Part shown: positions 8,053-17,656 of the stretch, piece after piece
How the letters are laid out: each line of letters opens with the position of its first letter
Numbering within the stretch: the first letter of the stretch is position 1
DNA from: Oscillospiraceae bacterium
Lineage (GTDB): Bacteria > Bacillota > Clostridia > Oscillospirales > Ruminococcaceae
DNA length: 64,000 nt
Reading direction: 5' to 3'
Assembly: GCA_015067185.1 (NCBI GenBank)
Contig: SVMZ01000002.1
Coordinates: forward strand, 62,001-126,000
Position numbers and translations under genes: made by a program
Notes under the pieces: generated by a model
The model's input: only the letters and a program-made list of their open reading frames with translations
Databases searched by the model: none
What the model was told of the DNA's origin: nothing

Positions 8053-9291
8053 ATGTATATACTCAAAAAAATTACTGCCACATTTCTTATTCTCTTCTCT
8101 CTCATTCCTATGACCACGGTATGTTATGCGGGAGGAGAAAAAGAAGAAACAAATCCCGCCCCCTCTTCTCCGGCTGAACCTATTGAAACAACAGTCTCTG
8201 CAATATCCCAGGATGTTCCGGAAGATGTCCGTAACAAAGTAAAAGCAGCATCCGCTATCTTAATTGAACAATCCTCTGGAAAAGTATTGTTTGAATTTAA
8301 TCCCGATGAACCAAGGGCACCTGCTTCCATCACCAAGGTCATGACACTGCTTTTGGTGATGGAGGCCATATCCAACGGAGAGCTTTCCCTGTCCGATACA
8401 ATCATTGCCTCTGAACACGCCTGTTCCATGGGCGGTTCCCAAATCTGGCTGGAACCCGGTGAAAACATGACGGTGGATGAACTGATCCGTGCCACTGCCA
8501 TTGCCTCCGCTAATGATGCCGCCGTCGCACTTGCTGAGCATCTCGGTGGCAGCGAACAGGGCTTTGTGGACCTGATGAACGCCAGAGCTTCTCAGCTTGG
8601 TATGAATAATACCTGCTTTAAAAATGCTTCCGGTCTTGATGAAGAAGGACACTTTACCACTGCCAGAGACATTGCCACCATGTCTGCAGAACTTTTGAAA
8701 CACGAACTGATAAAAAATTACTCCACTGTATGGATGGACTCTCTGCGCGGCGGAGAAACTGAACTTGTCAACACCAATAAACTCATTCGTTTCTATAAGG
8801 GAGCCACCGGATTAAAAACCGGCACCACCGATGAGGCCGGACGCTGTGTCACTGCCTCGGCAATGCGTGGCGATATGCAGATTATTGCCGTTATTCTTGG
8901 CGCACAAAACCGTGATGAACAGTTCAGCTCTGCCTCTACCCTGCTCAACTACGCCTTCGACAGTTACACAATGACCTCGCCACCCTCTATTGACGACCAG
9001 CTTCTTCCCGTTAAAATAGAGGGCGGTGTCCTCAACGAAATTCTCCCTGTCTGTACTGTTCCGAAAAAACTGCTGCTTCATAAAGGTGATGAAAAACAAT
9101 TGGAGCAGATTGTAGAATTACCTGACAGCATCCGTGCACCGCTTGCTGCCGGAGATCAAATTGGACGTGTAATTATAAAAATTGCCGGTGAAACAGTGGG
9201 GGAATATGCCATAAACACACCTTGTGAGGTGGAAAAAATGACTTTTGGTAAAGCTTTCAGTTTGCTTTTTGCTGCTATGCTGCAAAATTGA
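8053..9291 (+). CDS. dacF: D-alanyl-D-alanine carboxypeptidase (PBP5/DacF family)
   Basis: This 412-aa exported enzyme trims the terminal D-Ala from peptidoglycan pentapeptides. A signal peptide covers about residues 1-26 (charged start, hydrophobic core, cleavage near CYA-GG). The penicillin-binding motifs are complete: SITK at 92-95 with the nucleophilic serine, SAN at 152-154 and KTGT at 255-258. A C-terminal beta-rich PBP5_C-like domain and a terminal hydrophobic helix (about 395-410) suggest membrane anchoring. GGAGG lies 8 nt upstream of the ATG. A 130-nt leader between a possible -10 (TATAAT at 7915) and the start shows no recognised element. It is transcribed alone; pgi downstream has its own promoter. 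Confidence 0.92.
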   Translation: MYILKKITATFLILFSLIPMTTVCYAGGEKEETNPAPSSPAEPIETTVSAISQDVPEDVRNKVKAASAILIEQSSGKVLFEFNPDEPRAPASITKVMTLLLVMEAISNGELSLSDTIIASEHACSMGGSQIWLEPGENMTVDELIRATAIASANDAAVALAEHLGGSEQGFVDLMNARASQLGMNNTCFKNASGLDEEGHFTTARDIATMSAELLKHELIKNYSTVWMDSLRGGETELVNTNKLIRFYKGATGLKTGTTDEAGRCVTASAMRGDMQIIAVILGAQNRDEQFSSASTLLNYAFDSYTMTSPPSIDDQLLPVKIEGGVLNEILPVCTVPKKLLLHKGDEKQLEQIVELPDSIRAPLAAGDQIGRVIIKIAGETVGEYAINTPCEVEKMTFGKAFSLLFAAMLQN

Positions 9292-9331
9292 GTCCGAAAT
9301 ATATAATATTTAATAAAAATTTTCGTTCCCC

Positions 9332-9360
9332 TTGAAATATTCGGAAATTTAAGGTACAAT
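9332..9360 (+). promoter_or_regulatory. Promoter of pgi
   Basis: TTGAAA (9332-9337) and TACAAT (9355-9360) are separated by 17 nt and lie about 40 nt before the pgi start. Confidence 0.65.
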
Positions 9361-9402
9361 ATATGCAAGGTAATTTTATTTTAATTATAAGGAATGAAAA
9401 AA

Positions 9403-10752
9403 ATGCCACTGACACTATCTGCAAAGTACCTAGAAGGATTTATCGCCCCGCATGAACTTGACAGAGTAACCACTCAGGTCAACGCTGCTCACAAGCTTAT
9501 GCATTATGCCAAACTTGGAACCGAACCCGGTCCCGGCAGTGATTTTTTGGGTTGGGTTGACCTCCCTGAAAAATATGACCGCGAAGAGTTTGAACGTGTA
9601 AAACTTGCTGCTAAGAAAATATCTGCCAATTCCGATGTCGTTATCGTCATCGGCATCGGTGGTTCCTACCTCGGCGCAAGGGCTGCTATTGAGTTTGTCC
9701 GTTCGCCGTTCTATAACAACCTGAAGAAAGATACTCCTGATATCTATTTCTCCGGCAATAACATCAGCGCAGACTACATCAACGAACTCATCTCCATCTG
9801 CGAAGGCAGAGATGTTTCCCTGATCGTTATTTCAAAATCCGGTACCACCACTGAGCCCGCCCTTGCTTTCCGTATCTTCCGTGATCTTCTTACCAAGAAG
9901 TACGGTGCTGACGGACTCAAAGACCGCATTTATTGCGTAACCGATAAGGCTCGCGGTACACTCAAACAGTTGGCTGATGCCGAAGGTTATGAGAGCTTTG
10001 TCATTCCCGATGATGTCGGCGGCAGATTCTCTGTTCTTACTCCTGTCGGTCTTCTCCCCATTGCCATCGCCGGTATTGATATCGATGCCATGATGCAGGG
10101 TGCTATTGACGCAAGAGAAAAATATGCTGAATGTGATTTGGAGAACAACGATGCGTATCGTTATGCAGCTCTCCGCAACTGTCTCTATCGCCGTGGCAAG
10201 AGCATTGAAATGCTGGTTGCCTACGATGCCGCATTCACCCAGATGGCTGAGTGGTTCAAGCAGCTCTTCGGCGAGAGTGAAGGCAAAGACGGAAAGGGCA
10301 TCTTCCCCGCTTCCGCTATCTTCTCTACTGATCTTCACTCCATGGGTCAGTTTATTCAGGATGGTTCCCGCAACCTGTTTGAAACTGTTATCAATATTGA
10401 GCGTCCCAATCAGGATCTCTATATTGAATCCGATGCAGAAAACGCTGACGGACTCAACTTCCTCTCCAACCAGAATCTTTCCATTGTAAACCGCAAGGCT
10501 ATGGAAGGAACGATCCTTGCTCACACAGCAGGAGGCGTTCCCAACATCATCCTTACTCTCCCCGAAAAGAGTGCTTATGAGTTTGGTTGGATGGTATACT
10601 TCTTCGAGACAGCTGTTGCTATCTCCGGCTACATGTCCGGTGTCAATCCCTTTGACCAGCCCGGCGTTGAAAGCTACAAGAAGAATATGTTTGCTCTCCT
10701 TGGCAAGCCCGGTTACGAAGATCTCCGCGCTGAACTGGAAGCAAAAATATAA
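9403..10752 (+). CDS. pgi: Glucose-6-phosphate isomerase
   Basis: This 449-aa cytosolic enzyme interconverts glucose-6-phosphate and fructose-6-phosphate in glycolysis. It is of the short bacterial type (about 450 aa), with the sugar-phosphate-binding motif [24 protein letters not shown], and the C-terminal PGI signature around [14 protein letters not shown]. The ATG at 9403 is used because AAGGA is 8 nt upstream of it, whereas the track's earlier ATG at 9394 abuts the ribosome site. Its own promoter lies upstream. The P-loop gene follows after 59 nt without a terminator, so the two are probably cotranscribed. Confidence 0.95.
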   Translation: MPLTLSAKYLEGFIAPHELDRVTTQVNAAHKLMHYAKLGTEPGPGSDFLGWVDLPEKYDREEFERVKLAAKKISANSDVVIVIGIGGSYLGARAAIEFVRSPFYNNLKKDTPDIYFSGNNISADYINELISICEGRDVSLIVISKSGTTTEPALAFRIFRDLLTKKYGADGLKDRIYCVTDKARGTLKQLADAEGYESFVIPDDVGGRFSVLTPVGLLPIAIAGIDIDAMMQGAIDAREKYAECDLENNDAYRYAALRNCLYRRGKSIEMLVAYDAAFTQMAEWFKQLFGESEGKDGKGIFPASAIFSTDLHSMGQFIQDGSRNLFETVINIERPNQDLYIESDAENADGLNFLSNQNLSIVNRKAMEGTILAHTAGGVPNIILTLPEKSAYEFGWMVYFFETAVAISGYMSGVNPFDQPGVESYKKNMFALLGKPGYEDLRAELEAKI

Positions 10753-10811
10753 TTAAAAGGTCGTTACACTCTGAAAAGAGTTGAAATCTCATACATCAAG
10801 GAGGATTTTAT

Positions 10812-11222
10812 ATGATTAAATTGATCGTTGGCACCAAAGGTTCCGGAAAAACAAAGGCGCTGATCAACCTCATTAATGAAGCAGCAAAAACCACAAAGGG
10901 TAACGTTGTATGTATCGAGAAAGGGCTCAAGCTCACTTATGATCTCGATTACTCCGTAAGACTCGTTGATATAGAGCAGTTTGCAGTCTCTGGCTTTGAT
11001 TCTTTCTACGGCTTTATTGCCGGTGTTCTCGCTGGAAACTATGATATCACCCATGTATTTATCGATGCTACTTTCAAAATTGGTGGACGCGATATCCCCG
11101 CTTTTGAAAACATGATTCTTAAGCTTGAAAAGCTTCTTACTACCCATGGTGCAGAGATCACCTTCACCGTCTCCTGTGATCCCTCCGAGATTCCTGAAGA
11201 CATCAAGAAGTATATGATCTGA
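10812..11222 (+). CDS. Small P-loop protein of unknown function
   Basis: This 136-aa protein begins with a Walker A motif, GTKGSGKTKAL (residues 7-17), and contains a hydrophobic strand ending in aspartate (THVFIDATF, about 78-86) that could be Walker B. It is far shorter than a usual NTPase and lacks recognisable partner domains, so it may be a minimal nucleotide-binding protein. Similar short proteins in Clostridia are often labelled 'twitching motility protein PilT' without evidence. AGGAGG lies 6 nt upstream of the ATG. It sits between pgi and a strong terminator, so it shares the pgi transcript. Its function is unknown. Confidence 0.75.
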   Translation: MIKLIVGTKGSGKTKALINLINEAAKTTKGNVVCIEKGLKLTYDLDYSVRLVDIEQFAVSGFDSFYGFIAGVLAGNYDITHVFIDATFKIGGRDIPAFENMILKLEKLLTTHGAEITFTVSCDPSEIPEDIKKYMI

Positions 11223-11253
11223 TTTCCCTATTTCATACAATGATTTTATAATA

Positions 11254-11300
11254 AAACAAGCCACCACATATGTTAAAACCATTCTGGTGGCTTGTTTTCC
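11254..11300 (+). terminator. Terminator of the pgi operon
   Basis: AAACAAGCCACCA pairs with TGGTGGCTTGTTT, and a TTTT follows, about 30 nt after the P-loop gene. Confidence 0.85.
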
Positions 11301-11330
11301 TTTCCAAACTTTTGCTTCGGAGGAACCAAG

Positions 11331-12086
11331 ATGCTTTCTATCAACTATCTCAATCCCCTTCCCTTTTCTCCCGAACATGTTTTTCACAAAACATATTACA
11401 GCCAAATTCTTGACCATGAAATCGGTTACTATATCTATCTTCCTCCTGATTATGAAGAAACAGATCACCGTTATCCTGTCTTCTATCATCTGCATGGTTG
11501 GACCGGTAATGAATCCTCTGATGTTCTGATAATGGAAAAATGTTATCGCCATCAACAAACTATTTTTGTTTTTCCCAATAATTCTCCTGTTCTGGAGACT
11601 CGGGAACATCTTCCCATTGAAGATGTAATCATCCAGGAATTAATTCCTCATATTGATGATACCTATCGAACTTTCCCTACCCGTGAAAACCGCTTCATTT
11701 CCGGATTCTCTATGGGCGGCGGAATGGCTTTTTATTATGCTGTCAAATATCCTACCATTTTTTCTGCTGTCACAGCTTACGCCGGTACCTATCATCATTA
11801 TTATCACAAAGATTATCTCACTGTTGGTACCCCTTTTGAAAAGGCACCGGAATTATATCAAACCATGATTCGAGAAAAGAAATACTTTGAAAAAAGCATC
11901 ATTCAACTCTTGAACAACCAGGCTGCAGCTATCCGAAATCATCTGAAAATAATCCTTCACATCGGTACGAAAGATGTTTTATTTTGTGATAATGAAATTT
12001 TGCGGCTGCACCTGGAAGCACTCTGTATTCCTCATGAATATAAAATAATTCCGGGAGCCGCCCACAGTCTTTCCGATATTTTATAA
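11331..12086 (+). CDS. Alpha/beta hydrolase esterase (EstA/feruloyl esterase-like)
   Basis: This 251-aa hydrolase has the nucleophile elbow GFSMGGG (about residues 124-130), a likely catalytic aspartate in GTKDVLF and histidine in AAHSL near the C-terminus. An oxyanion-type HGWTGN segment is near residue 55. It has no signal peptide and is therefore cytosolic. It belongs to the putative esterase (esterase D/feruloyl esterase) group and probably removes acyl groups from carbohydrates or small esters. The ATG at 11331 is supported by GGAGG 6 nt upstream; the track's longer start is not. It is a monocistronic gene between two terminators. Confidence 0.85.
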   Translation: MLSINYLNPLPFSPEHVFHKTYYSQILDHEIGYYIYLPPDYEETDHRYPVFYHLHGWTGNESSDVLIMEKCYRHQQTIFVFPNNSPVLETREHLPIEDVIIQELIPHIDDTYRTFPTRENRFISGFSMGGGMAFYYAVKYPTIFSAVTAYAGTYHHYYHKDYLTVGTPFEKAPELYQTMIREKKYFEKSIIQLLNNQAAAIRNHLKIILHIGTKDVLFCDNEILRLHLEALCIPHEYKIIPGAAHSLSDIL

Positions 12087-12095
12087 AAAGAAAAC

Positions 12096-12140
12096 ACTGT
12101 TGATACTCTTTTTCTGCACGGAGTACCAACAGTATTTTTT
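12096..12140 (+). terminator. Terminator after the esterase gene
   Basis: ACTGTTGATACTC and GAGTACCAACAGT pair with one mismatch, followed by ATTTTTTC. Confidence 0.75.
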
Positions 12141-12165
12141 CAGCTTATCTTACCCGGAAAAATCC

Positions 12166-12405
12166 TTATTTTATAATAAAGGGCTTTAATTCTTCCATAA
12201 ACTTGCTGCATTCTTTTTCATTTTCACTGTGTGCCACAAGCTCTACCGGTTTGGAAAGATCAAGACTGAAAATACCCATGATAGATTTTGCATCTACCGA
12301 ATATCTTCCGGAGACAAGATCCACAGAAAAATCATACTTGCTCACAACACCTACAAAATCTTTTACATCACTGATTGTATTAAGAAAAATTGTTACCTTT
12401 TTCAT
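12166..12405 (-). CDS. HPr/Crh-like protein lacking the active-site histidine
   Basis: This 79-aa protein aligns with HPr. The regulatory serine region KSIMGIFSLDLSK (about residues 40-52) is intact, as is the preceding SKYDFSVDL strand. The phosphohistidine segment GIHARPA is replaced by TISDVKDF, so PTS phosphotransfer is impossible. Crh of Bacillus shows the same pattern (His15 lost, Ser46 kept) and acts only as a catabolite-repression cofactor of CcpA. A similar regulatory role is the best inference here; the family member is otherwise uncharacterised. GGGAG lies 9 nt upstream. A TTGACA-16-TATACT promoter sits in a palindrome shared with the divergent mtaB. Confidence 0.8.
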   Translation of the reverse strand: MKKVTIFLNTISDVKDFVGVVSKYDFSVDLVSGRYSVDAKSIMGIFSLDLSKPVELVAHSENEKECSKFMEELKPFIIK

Positions 12406-12483
12406 ATCTTTCTACTCCCTTTTTTATTCTTATTCATTCTGTTAACACTTATTTTGTTGCTATTCTCCTATAATTAAAGTATA

Positions 12484-12505
12484 GCACGGGATTCTTTTTT
12501 GTCAA
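12484..12505 (-). promoter_or_regulatory. Promoter of the HPr/Crh-like gene
   Basis: On the minus strand a TTGACA (-35, ending at 12500) and TATACT (-10) are 16 nt apart. The -35 lies inside the left arm of the 12-bp inverted repeat. Confidence 0.6.
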
Positions 12506-12531
12506 CTGCTAATTGCAATGTTGACAAAAAA
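12495..12531. repeat. 12-bp inverted repeat between divergent promoters
   Basis: TTTTTTGTCAAC at 12495-12506 is perfectly inverted at 12520-12531 with a 13-nt centre. Both arms carry TTGACA-like hexamers pointing outward, so the repeat may be an operator, or simply two back-to-back promoter elements. Confidence 0.5.
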
Positions 12532-12541
12532 ACTGTATAAT
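12513..12541 (+). promoter_or_regulatory. Promoter of mtaB-purL
   Basis: TTGCAA (12513-12518) and TATAAT (12536-12541) are 17 nt apart. The better-looking TTGACA at 12521 is only 9 nt from the -10 and cannot serve. Confidence 0.55.
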
Positions 12542-12608
12542 ATATAGTAAGTGTTATTCTGCCTATTGTAAAATAACACAAATAGCTAATATAATTAAAG
12601 GAGACCTT

Positions 12609-13895
12609 ATGCGGGCAGCTTTTTTCACCCTTGGATGCAAGGTCAATCAGTATGAAACATCCATTATGGAGCAGCAGTTTTCCGCTGCCGGCTTTGATAT
12701 TGTCAATTGTGACGAATCAGCCGATGTTTATATTGTAAATTCCTGTACCGTCACCGCCTCCGGAGACAAAAAAACCCGCCAAATGACTCGCCGCTTTAAG
12801 CGTCAAAATCCATCTGCCCTTATTGCTATGACAGGATGTTATCCTCAGGCCTTTCCTGAACAGGCAGCAGAAGTGCTTGAAGCGGATATTATCACCGGCA
12901 ACGGAGAACGCTCTGCCCTTCTCCCTCTTGTTCTTACCGCTCTTCACGAAAAGGAACGTATTATCTGCGTAAAACCCCATACGGCTGCTGAGCCCTTTGA
13001 ACCTATGCGTGTGGATAAATTTCTGGACAGAACCCGCGCCTTCATAAAAATTGAAGACGGCTGCGACAGATATTGTGCCTACTGTATTATCCCAACCGCC
13101 AGAGGAAGAGTTCGTTCCAAACCACTCTCTGATCTCCGTGACGAAGCAGCCCACCTGGTTTCTGTTGGTTACCGTGAAATTGTTTTGACTGGTATCAACC
13201 TCTCTTCCTACGGGAAAGAAATCGGACTGCGGCTTTCTGATGCGGTAAAAGCCGTCTGCGAAACCGGCGTGGAGCGTGTTCGCCTTGGCTCTCTGGAGCC
13301 GGAACTCCTCACAGAAGAAGATGTACAGCTTTTCGCATCTTATAAAAACTTCTGCCCACAATTCCACCTTTCTCTGCAAAGCGGATGTGACGAGACGTTA
13401 AAGCGGATGCGCCGCCGATACGATTCGTCAGAATACAAGAAAATTGTTGAAATGATCCATTGTAACTTTGAAAACGCTTCTGTCACTACCGATGTTATGG
13501 TTGGTTTTGCCGGAGAGACCGATGAGGAATTTGAACAATCTCTCTGTTTTGTTGAGGAGATAGGCTTTGCCAAAACCCATGTTTTTGCCTATTCCATCCG
13601 TCCCGGCACCAAAGCCGCTGCTTTCCCGAATCAGATAGAAAACCGTATTAAAGATGAGCGCGTTCAGAAAATGATTGCCGCTTCAGACAAAACCAGAATG
13701 CAATTTTTGTCCGAACAGGTTGGTCGAACCGAACCGGTTCTGTTTGAGACTGAAATAGAAAAAGACATATTTGAAGGCTATACCATGAATTATACCCCTG
13801 TTCACGCCCATTCTGACAGCAACATCTGCGGAGAAATCAAAAATGTACTTCTCTGCCAGACCGCTGAAGATTGGTGCGAGGGAAAATTAATATAA
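12609..13895 (+). CDS. mtaB: tRNA t6A37 methylthiotransferase MtaB
   Basis: This 428-aa radical-SAM methylthiotransferase converts t6A at position 37 of ANN-decoding tRNAs to ms2t6A. The N-terminal UPF0004 domain has cysteines at 10, 46 and 77 for the auxiliary 4Fe-4S cluster. The radical-SAM triad CDRYCAYC is at 152-159, and a short TRAM-like C-terminus follows. LGCKVNQYE at the start is typical of MtaB rather than MiaB. purL begins 15 nt after its stop, so the two form an operon. Confidence 0.93.
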   Translation: MRAAFFTLGCKVNQYETSIMEQQFSAAGFDIVNCDESADVYIVNSCTVTASGDKKTRQMTRRFKRQNPSALIAMTGCYPQAFPEQAAEVLEADIITGNGERSALLPLVLTALHEKERIICVKPHTAAEPFEPMRVDKFLDRTRAFIKIEDGCDRYCAYCIIPTARGRVRSKPLSDLRDEAAHLVSVGYREIVLTGINLSSYGKEIGLRLSDAVKAVCETGVERVRLGSLEPELLTEEDVQLFASYKNFCPQFHLSLQSGCDETLKRMRRRYDSSEYKKIVEMIHCNFENASVTTDVMVGFAGETDEEFEQSLCFVEEIGFAKTHVFAYSIRPGTKAAAFPNQIENRIKDERVQKMIAASDKTRMQFLSEQVGRTEPVLFETEIEKDIFEGYTMNYTPVHAHSDSNICGEIKNVLLCQTAEDWCEGKLI

Positions 13896-13910
13896 ACGGA
13901 GGATGTTTCA

Positions 13911-16900
13911 ATGCCTGAATTTAAAAATGTAAGAAGGATCTATGTTGAAAAACTCCCCGGCTTCGATGTTGAAGCTAACGGCGTTGCATCTGATCTGCGT
14001 CTCTCCCTTGGTATTTCGGGATTAGAGGCAGTCAGACTTCTCAACCGTTACGACATTCAGGGAATATCCGATGAGGATTTTTCCGATGCCGTAAATACTG
14101 TTTTTTCCGAACCTCCTGTTGACGCTGTCTATGATCAGCTCCCTGAAATAGGTACTAATGACAGGATCTTTGCTTCCCAGTATCTCCCCGGTCAGTTTGA
14201 CCAGCGCGCAGACTCTGCTGCACAGTGCATCCAGCTCGCCACCTGTAAAGAGCGTCCTCTAATCCGCACTGCTCGCGTATACATCCTCTCCGGAAATATC
14301 TCTGACGAACAATTTGCTCAGATAAAGAGCTACCTTATCAACCCTGTTGAAAGTCTTGAGGCTTCTCTGGATGAAGTTGATACCCTCTCTGTCGAATACG
14401 AAATAAAAAAGACCGTTGAAACTCTCACCGGGTTTATTGCTCTGGACGACGCAGGACTGGCAAAATTCCTTGCCGACTATGCTCTCGCCATGGATTTTGA
14501 CGATATCAAATTCTGCCAGAATTACTTTGCTTCCGAGAAACGTGATCCTACCATCACCGAGATCCGCATGATCGATACCTATTGGTCCGATCATTGTCGT
14601 CATACCACTTTCCTCACCCACATTGGCAATGTTGATATTGAATCCGAAGCCGTGAGAAAATCCTTCGAAAAATATCTCGAATGCCGTAAACTGGTTTACG
14701 GTGACCGCGATAAGCCCATGTCGCTGATGGATCTTGCCACCATCGGCACCAAGACCCTCAAAAAGCAGGGACTGGTTCCCGATCTCGACGAATCCGAAGA
14801 GATCAATGCCTGCTCCGTCAAAATCGATGTAGAGATCGATGGCGTTAAACATCCGTACCTTCTGATGTTTAAAAACGAGACTCACAACCACCCCACAGAG
14901 ATTGAGCCTTTCGGCGGAGCTGCCACCTGCCTCGGTGGTGCTATCCGCGATCCTCTCTCCGGCCGCTCCTATGTATATCAGGCTATGCGAGTAACCGGTG
15001 CTGCCGATCCGCTGCTCCCGGTATCTGAAACTATGCCCGGAAAGCTTCCCCAGAAGAAGATCTGCACCACTGCTGCTGCCGGCTACAGCTCTTACGGTAA
15101 CCAGATCGGTCTTGCTACCGGTCACGTATCCGAGATCTATCATCCCGGATATGCTGCAAAGCGCCTTGAAATCGGTGCTGTAGTGGGCGCTGCTCCCGCA
15201 GAAAATGTCAAACGTGAAGTTCCTGCAGAAGGTGATATCATCATCCTTCTCGGCGGACGCACCGGACGTGACGGCTGCGGCGGTGCAACTGGTTCCTCTA
15301 AATCTCACACCCTTGAATCTCTCTCCAACTGCGGAGCTGAGGTCCAGAAAGGTAATGCTCCCGAAGAGCGCAAACTTCAGAGACTTTTCCGCAACCCGGA
15401 AGTAACAGCTATGATCAAACGCTGCAACGACTTTGGTGCAGGCGGTGTGTCTGTTGCCATCGGTGAACTTGCTGACGGTCTTGAAATCAATCTGGATGCT
15501 GTTACCAAGAAGTATGACGGCCTTGACGGTACTGAACTCGCTATCAGTGAATCTCAGGAGCGCATGGCTGTGGTTGTTGCAAAAGAAGACGTTGACCGTT
15601 TCATTGCTGAATCCTCCAAGGAGAACCTGGAAGCTACTCCCGTTGCTGTTGTTACCTCCAAGGCTCGCCTTGTTATGAACTGGAACGGCAATACCATCGT
15701 GGACATCTCCCGCGACTTCCTCAACTCCAACGGTGCACCGAAGCTCACTGATATTGCTGTCAACGCCGTTAATCCCCTGCCCCGCGCCACTTCTGATGAT
15801 ATTGCTGAAACATGGAAGAAGATGGTCTCTGACCTCAATATCTGCTCCCAGAAGGGTCTTGTTGAGCGTTTTGACTCCACCATCGGTGCCAATACCATTA
15901 TTATGCCCTTCGGTGGAAAATATCAGCTTACTCCCGCACAGGCCATGGCTGCAAAGATCCCCCTCATCAAGGGCGATACTTCCGACTGCTCTGTAATGGC
16001 TTGGGGTTATGATCCCTATCTTTCCAGCGCAAGCCCCTATCACGGTGCTATCTATGCCGTTGTTCAGTCCATCGCAAGACTGGTTGCCTGCGGTGCGGAT
16101 ATCCGAAAGTGCTGGCTGACCTTCCAGGAATACTTTGAGCGCACAAAGAATGATCCTTCCCGCTGGGGCAAACCCTTTGCCGCACTGCTCGGCGCTCTTG
16201 AAGCACAGCTTCGCTTTGAGGTTGCCTCCATCGGCGGTAAGGACTCCATGTCCGGCACCTTTGAAAACATTGATGTTCCGCCCACACTGGTTTCCTTTGC
16301 TGTTGCCATGGCGGATGCCAATAAGGTTATCTCCCCCGAATTCAAACGTGCAGGTAGCGCTGTATATTATGTTCCTTCCAAACAAAACACGGATGAAACT
16401 CCCGACTTTGATTATCTCAATGACAGCTTTGAGAACATGAGAGCCTTCATCGCTGACGGCAAGGCAGCTTCTGTATGGTCCATCTCCGGCGGCGGTGTTG
16501 CCGAAGGTATCACCAAGATGGCATTCGGCAACCGCATCGGTTTCCGTTTCGATACCGACCTCTCTGCCGATATCCTGTTCGGTGCCGGTTACGGCGGTTT
16601 CCTTGTTGAGGCTGATGAATCTCCCAAGGATGCTGTAAAGCTTGGTGAAACCATTGCTGATTACCGCATTGAAAGCAGCAATTTCTATCTCGATCTTGCT
16701 GACCTTCAGAAGATGTGGGAAGATAAGCTTGAGCCGGTCTACCCTGTCAAAGCAGGTGACGCTGACTGCACCGCTCCCTCCTATTCCTATACTGCTGTAA
16801 CTCGTCCTGCTCCCGCCATTAAACTGGCTGCTCCCCGCGTTCTTATCCCTGTCTTCCCCGGCACCAACTGTGAATATGATACTGCCAAACGTTTTGAGGC

Positions 16901-17630
16901 TGCTGGTGCCAAGGCAGAAATTGTTGTTGTGCGCAACCTTACTCCCAGCGATGTTGAACAGTCTGTTGAATACATGACCAAGGCTGTTGCCAATGCTCAG
17001 ATTATTGCTATCCCCGGTGGATTCTCCGGTGGTGATGAGCCCGATGGTTCCGGTAAATTCATCGTCTCCTTCTTCCGTAATCCGATGCTGAAAAATGCTG
17101 TCCATGAAATGCTCAAAAACCGCGATGGTCTTATGTGCGGTATCTGCAATGGCTTCCAGGCTCTGATCAAACTGGGTTTGGTTCCCTACGGTGAGATTAC
17201 TGATATGACTTCCGAGTCTGCAACCCTTACCTTCAATCTCATTGGACGTCACCAGTCGATGCTTACCCGTACCGTAGTAGCCTCCAATAAGTCTCCCTGG
17301 CTCTCCAGATGTAATGTGGGTGACATCTACACTGTTCCCATTTCCCACGGTGAAGGACGCTTTACCGCCTCCCCCGAGCTCATTACCCAGCTTGCCGAAA
17401 ATGGCCAGATCGCTACCCAGTATGCAGATCTTGATGGAACTCCCAGCATGAGCTACCGCTACAACCCCAACTACTCCGTCTGTGCAATCGAGGGTATCAC
17501 CTCTCCTGACGGACGTGTGTTCGGAAAAATGGCTCACTCTGAACGTACTGGTTCCAACCTCTACAAGAACGTTGACGGAAATATCTATCAGCCGATCTTT
17601 GAGTCCGCTGTTGATTATTTCACTAAGTAA
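13911..17630 (+). CDS. purL: Phosphoribosylformylglycinamidine synthase, single-chain
   Basis: This 1239-aa enzyme carries out the fourth step of purine biosynthesis, converting FGAR, ATP and glutamine to FGAM. It is the large fused form: an N-terminal linker region, two FGAM-synthetase ATP-grasp-like halves (MIDTYWSDHCRHTTF; KNETHNHPTEIEPFGG), and a C-terminal class I glutamine amidotransferase. The last contains the nucleophile in CGICNGFQ (about 1075) and the histidine in SHGEGRF. Bacillus splits this into PurL, PurQ and PurS; the fused form also occurs in many Clostridia. GGAGG precedes the ATG. Codon use avoids TTA, CTA and TCA, which leaves a 1126-codon open frame on the opposite strand. 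Confidence 0.96.
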   Translation: MPEFKNVRRIYVEKLPGFDVEANGVASDLRLSLGISGLEAVRLLNRYDIQGISDEDFSDAVNTVFSEPPVDAVYDQLPEIGTNDRIFASQYLPGQFDQRADSAAQCIQLATCKERPLIRTARVYILSGNISDEQFAQIKSYLINPVESLEASLDEVDTLSVEYEIKKTVETLTGFIALDDAGLAKFLADYALAMDFDDIKFCQNYFASEKRDPTITEIRMIDTYWSDHCRHTTFLTHIGNVDIESEAVRKSFEKYLECRKLVYGDRDKPMSLMDLATIGTKTLKKQGLVPDLDESEEINACSVKIDVEIDGVKHPYLLMFKNETHNHPTEIEPFGGAATCLGGAIRDPLSGRSYVYQAMRVTGAADPLLPVSETMPGKLPQKKICTTAAAGYSSYGNQIGLATGHVSEIYHPGYAAKRLEIGAVVGAAPAENVKREVPAEGDIIILLGGRTGRDGCGGATGSSKSHTLESLSNCGAEVQKGNAPEERKLQRLFRNPEVTAMIKRCNDFGAGGVSVAIGELADGLEINLDAVTKKYDGLDGTELAISESQERMAVVVAKEDVDRFIAESSKENLEATPVAVVTSKARLVMNWNGNTIVDISRDFLNSNGAPKLTDIAVNAVNPLPRATSDDIAETWKKMVSDLNICSQKGLVERFDSTIGANTIIMPFGGKYQLTPAQAMAAKIPLIKGDTSDCSVMAWGYDPYLSSASPYHGAIYAVVQSIARLVACGADIRKCWLTFQEYFERTKNDPSRWGKPFAALLGALEAQLRFEVASIGGKDSMSGTFENIDVPPTLVSFAVAMADANKVISPEFKRAGSAVYYVPSKQNTDETPDFDYLNDSFENMRAFIADGKAASVWSISGGGVAEGITKMAFGNRIGFRFDTDLSADILFGAGYGGFLVEADESPKDAVKLGETIADYRIESSNFYLDLADLQKMWEDKLEPVYPVKAGDADCTAPSYSYTAVTRPAPAIKLAAPRVLIPVFPGTNCEYDTAKRFEAAGAKAEIVVVRNLTPSDVEQSVEYMTKAVANAQIIAIPGGFSGGDEPDGSGKFIVSFFRNPMLKNAVHEMLKNRDGLMCGICNGFQALIKLGLVPYGEITDMTSESATLTFNLIGRHQSMLTRTVVASNKSPWLSRCNVGDIYTVPISHGEGRFTASPELITQLAENGQIATQYADLDGTPSMSYRYNPNYSVCAIEGITSPDGRVFGKMAHSERTGSNLYKNVDGNIYQPIFESAVDYFTK

Positions 17631-17656
17631 TTTTTCCATTGTTACTCTCTGTCTTA

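Noticed and set aside
14259-17639. 1126-aa ORF antisense to purL
   Set aside because: It is produced by codon choice in purL, which avoids TTA, CTA and TCA. The translation has no family motif, while purL has all of them.
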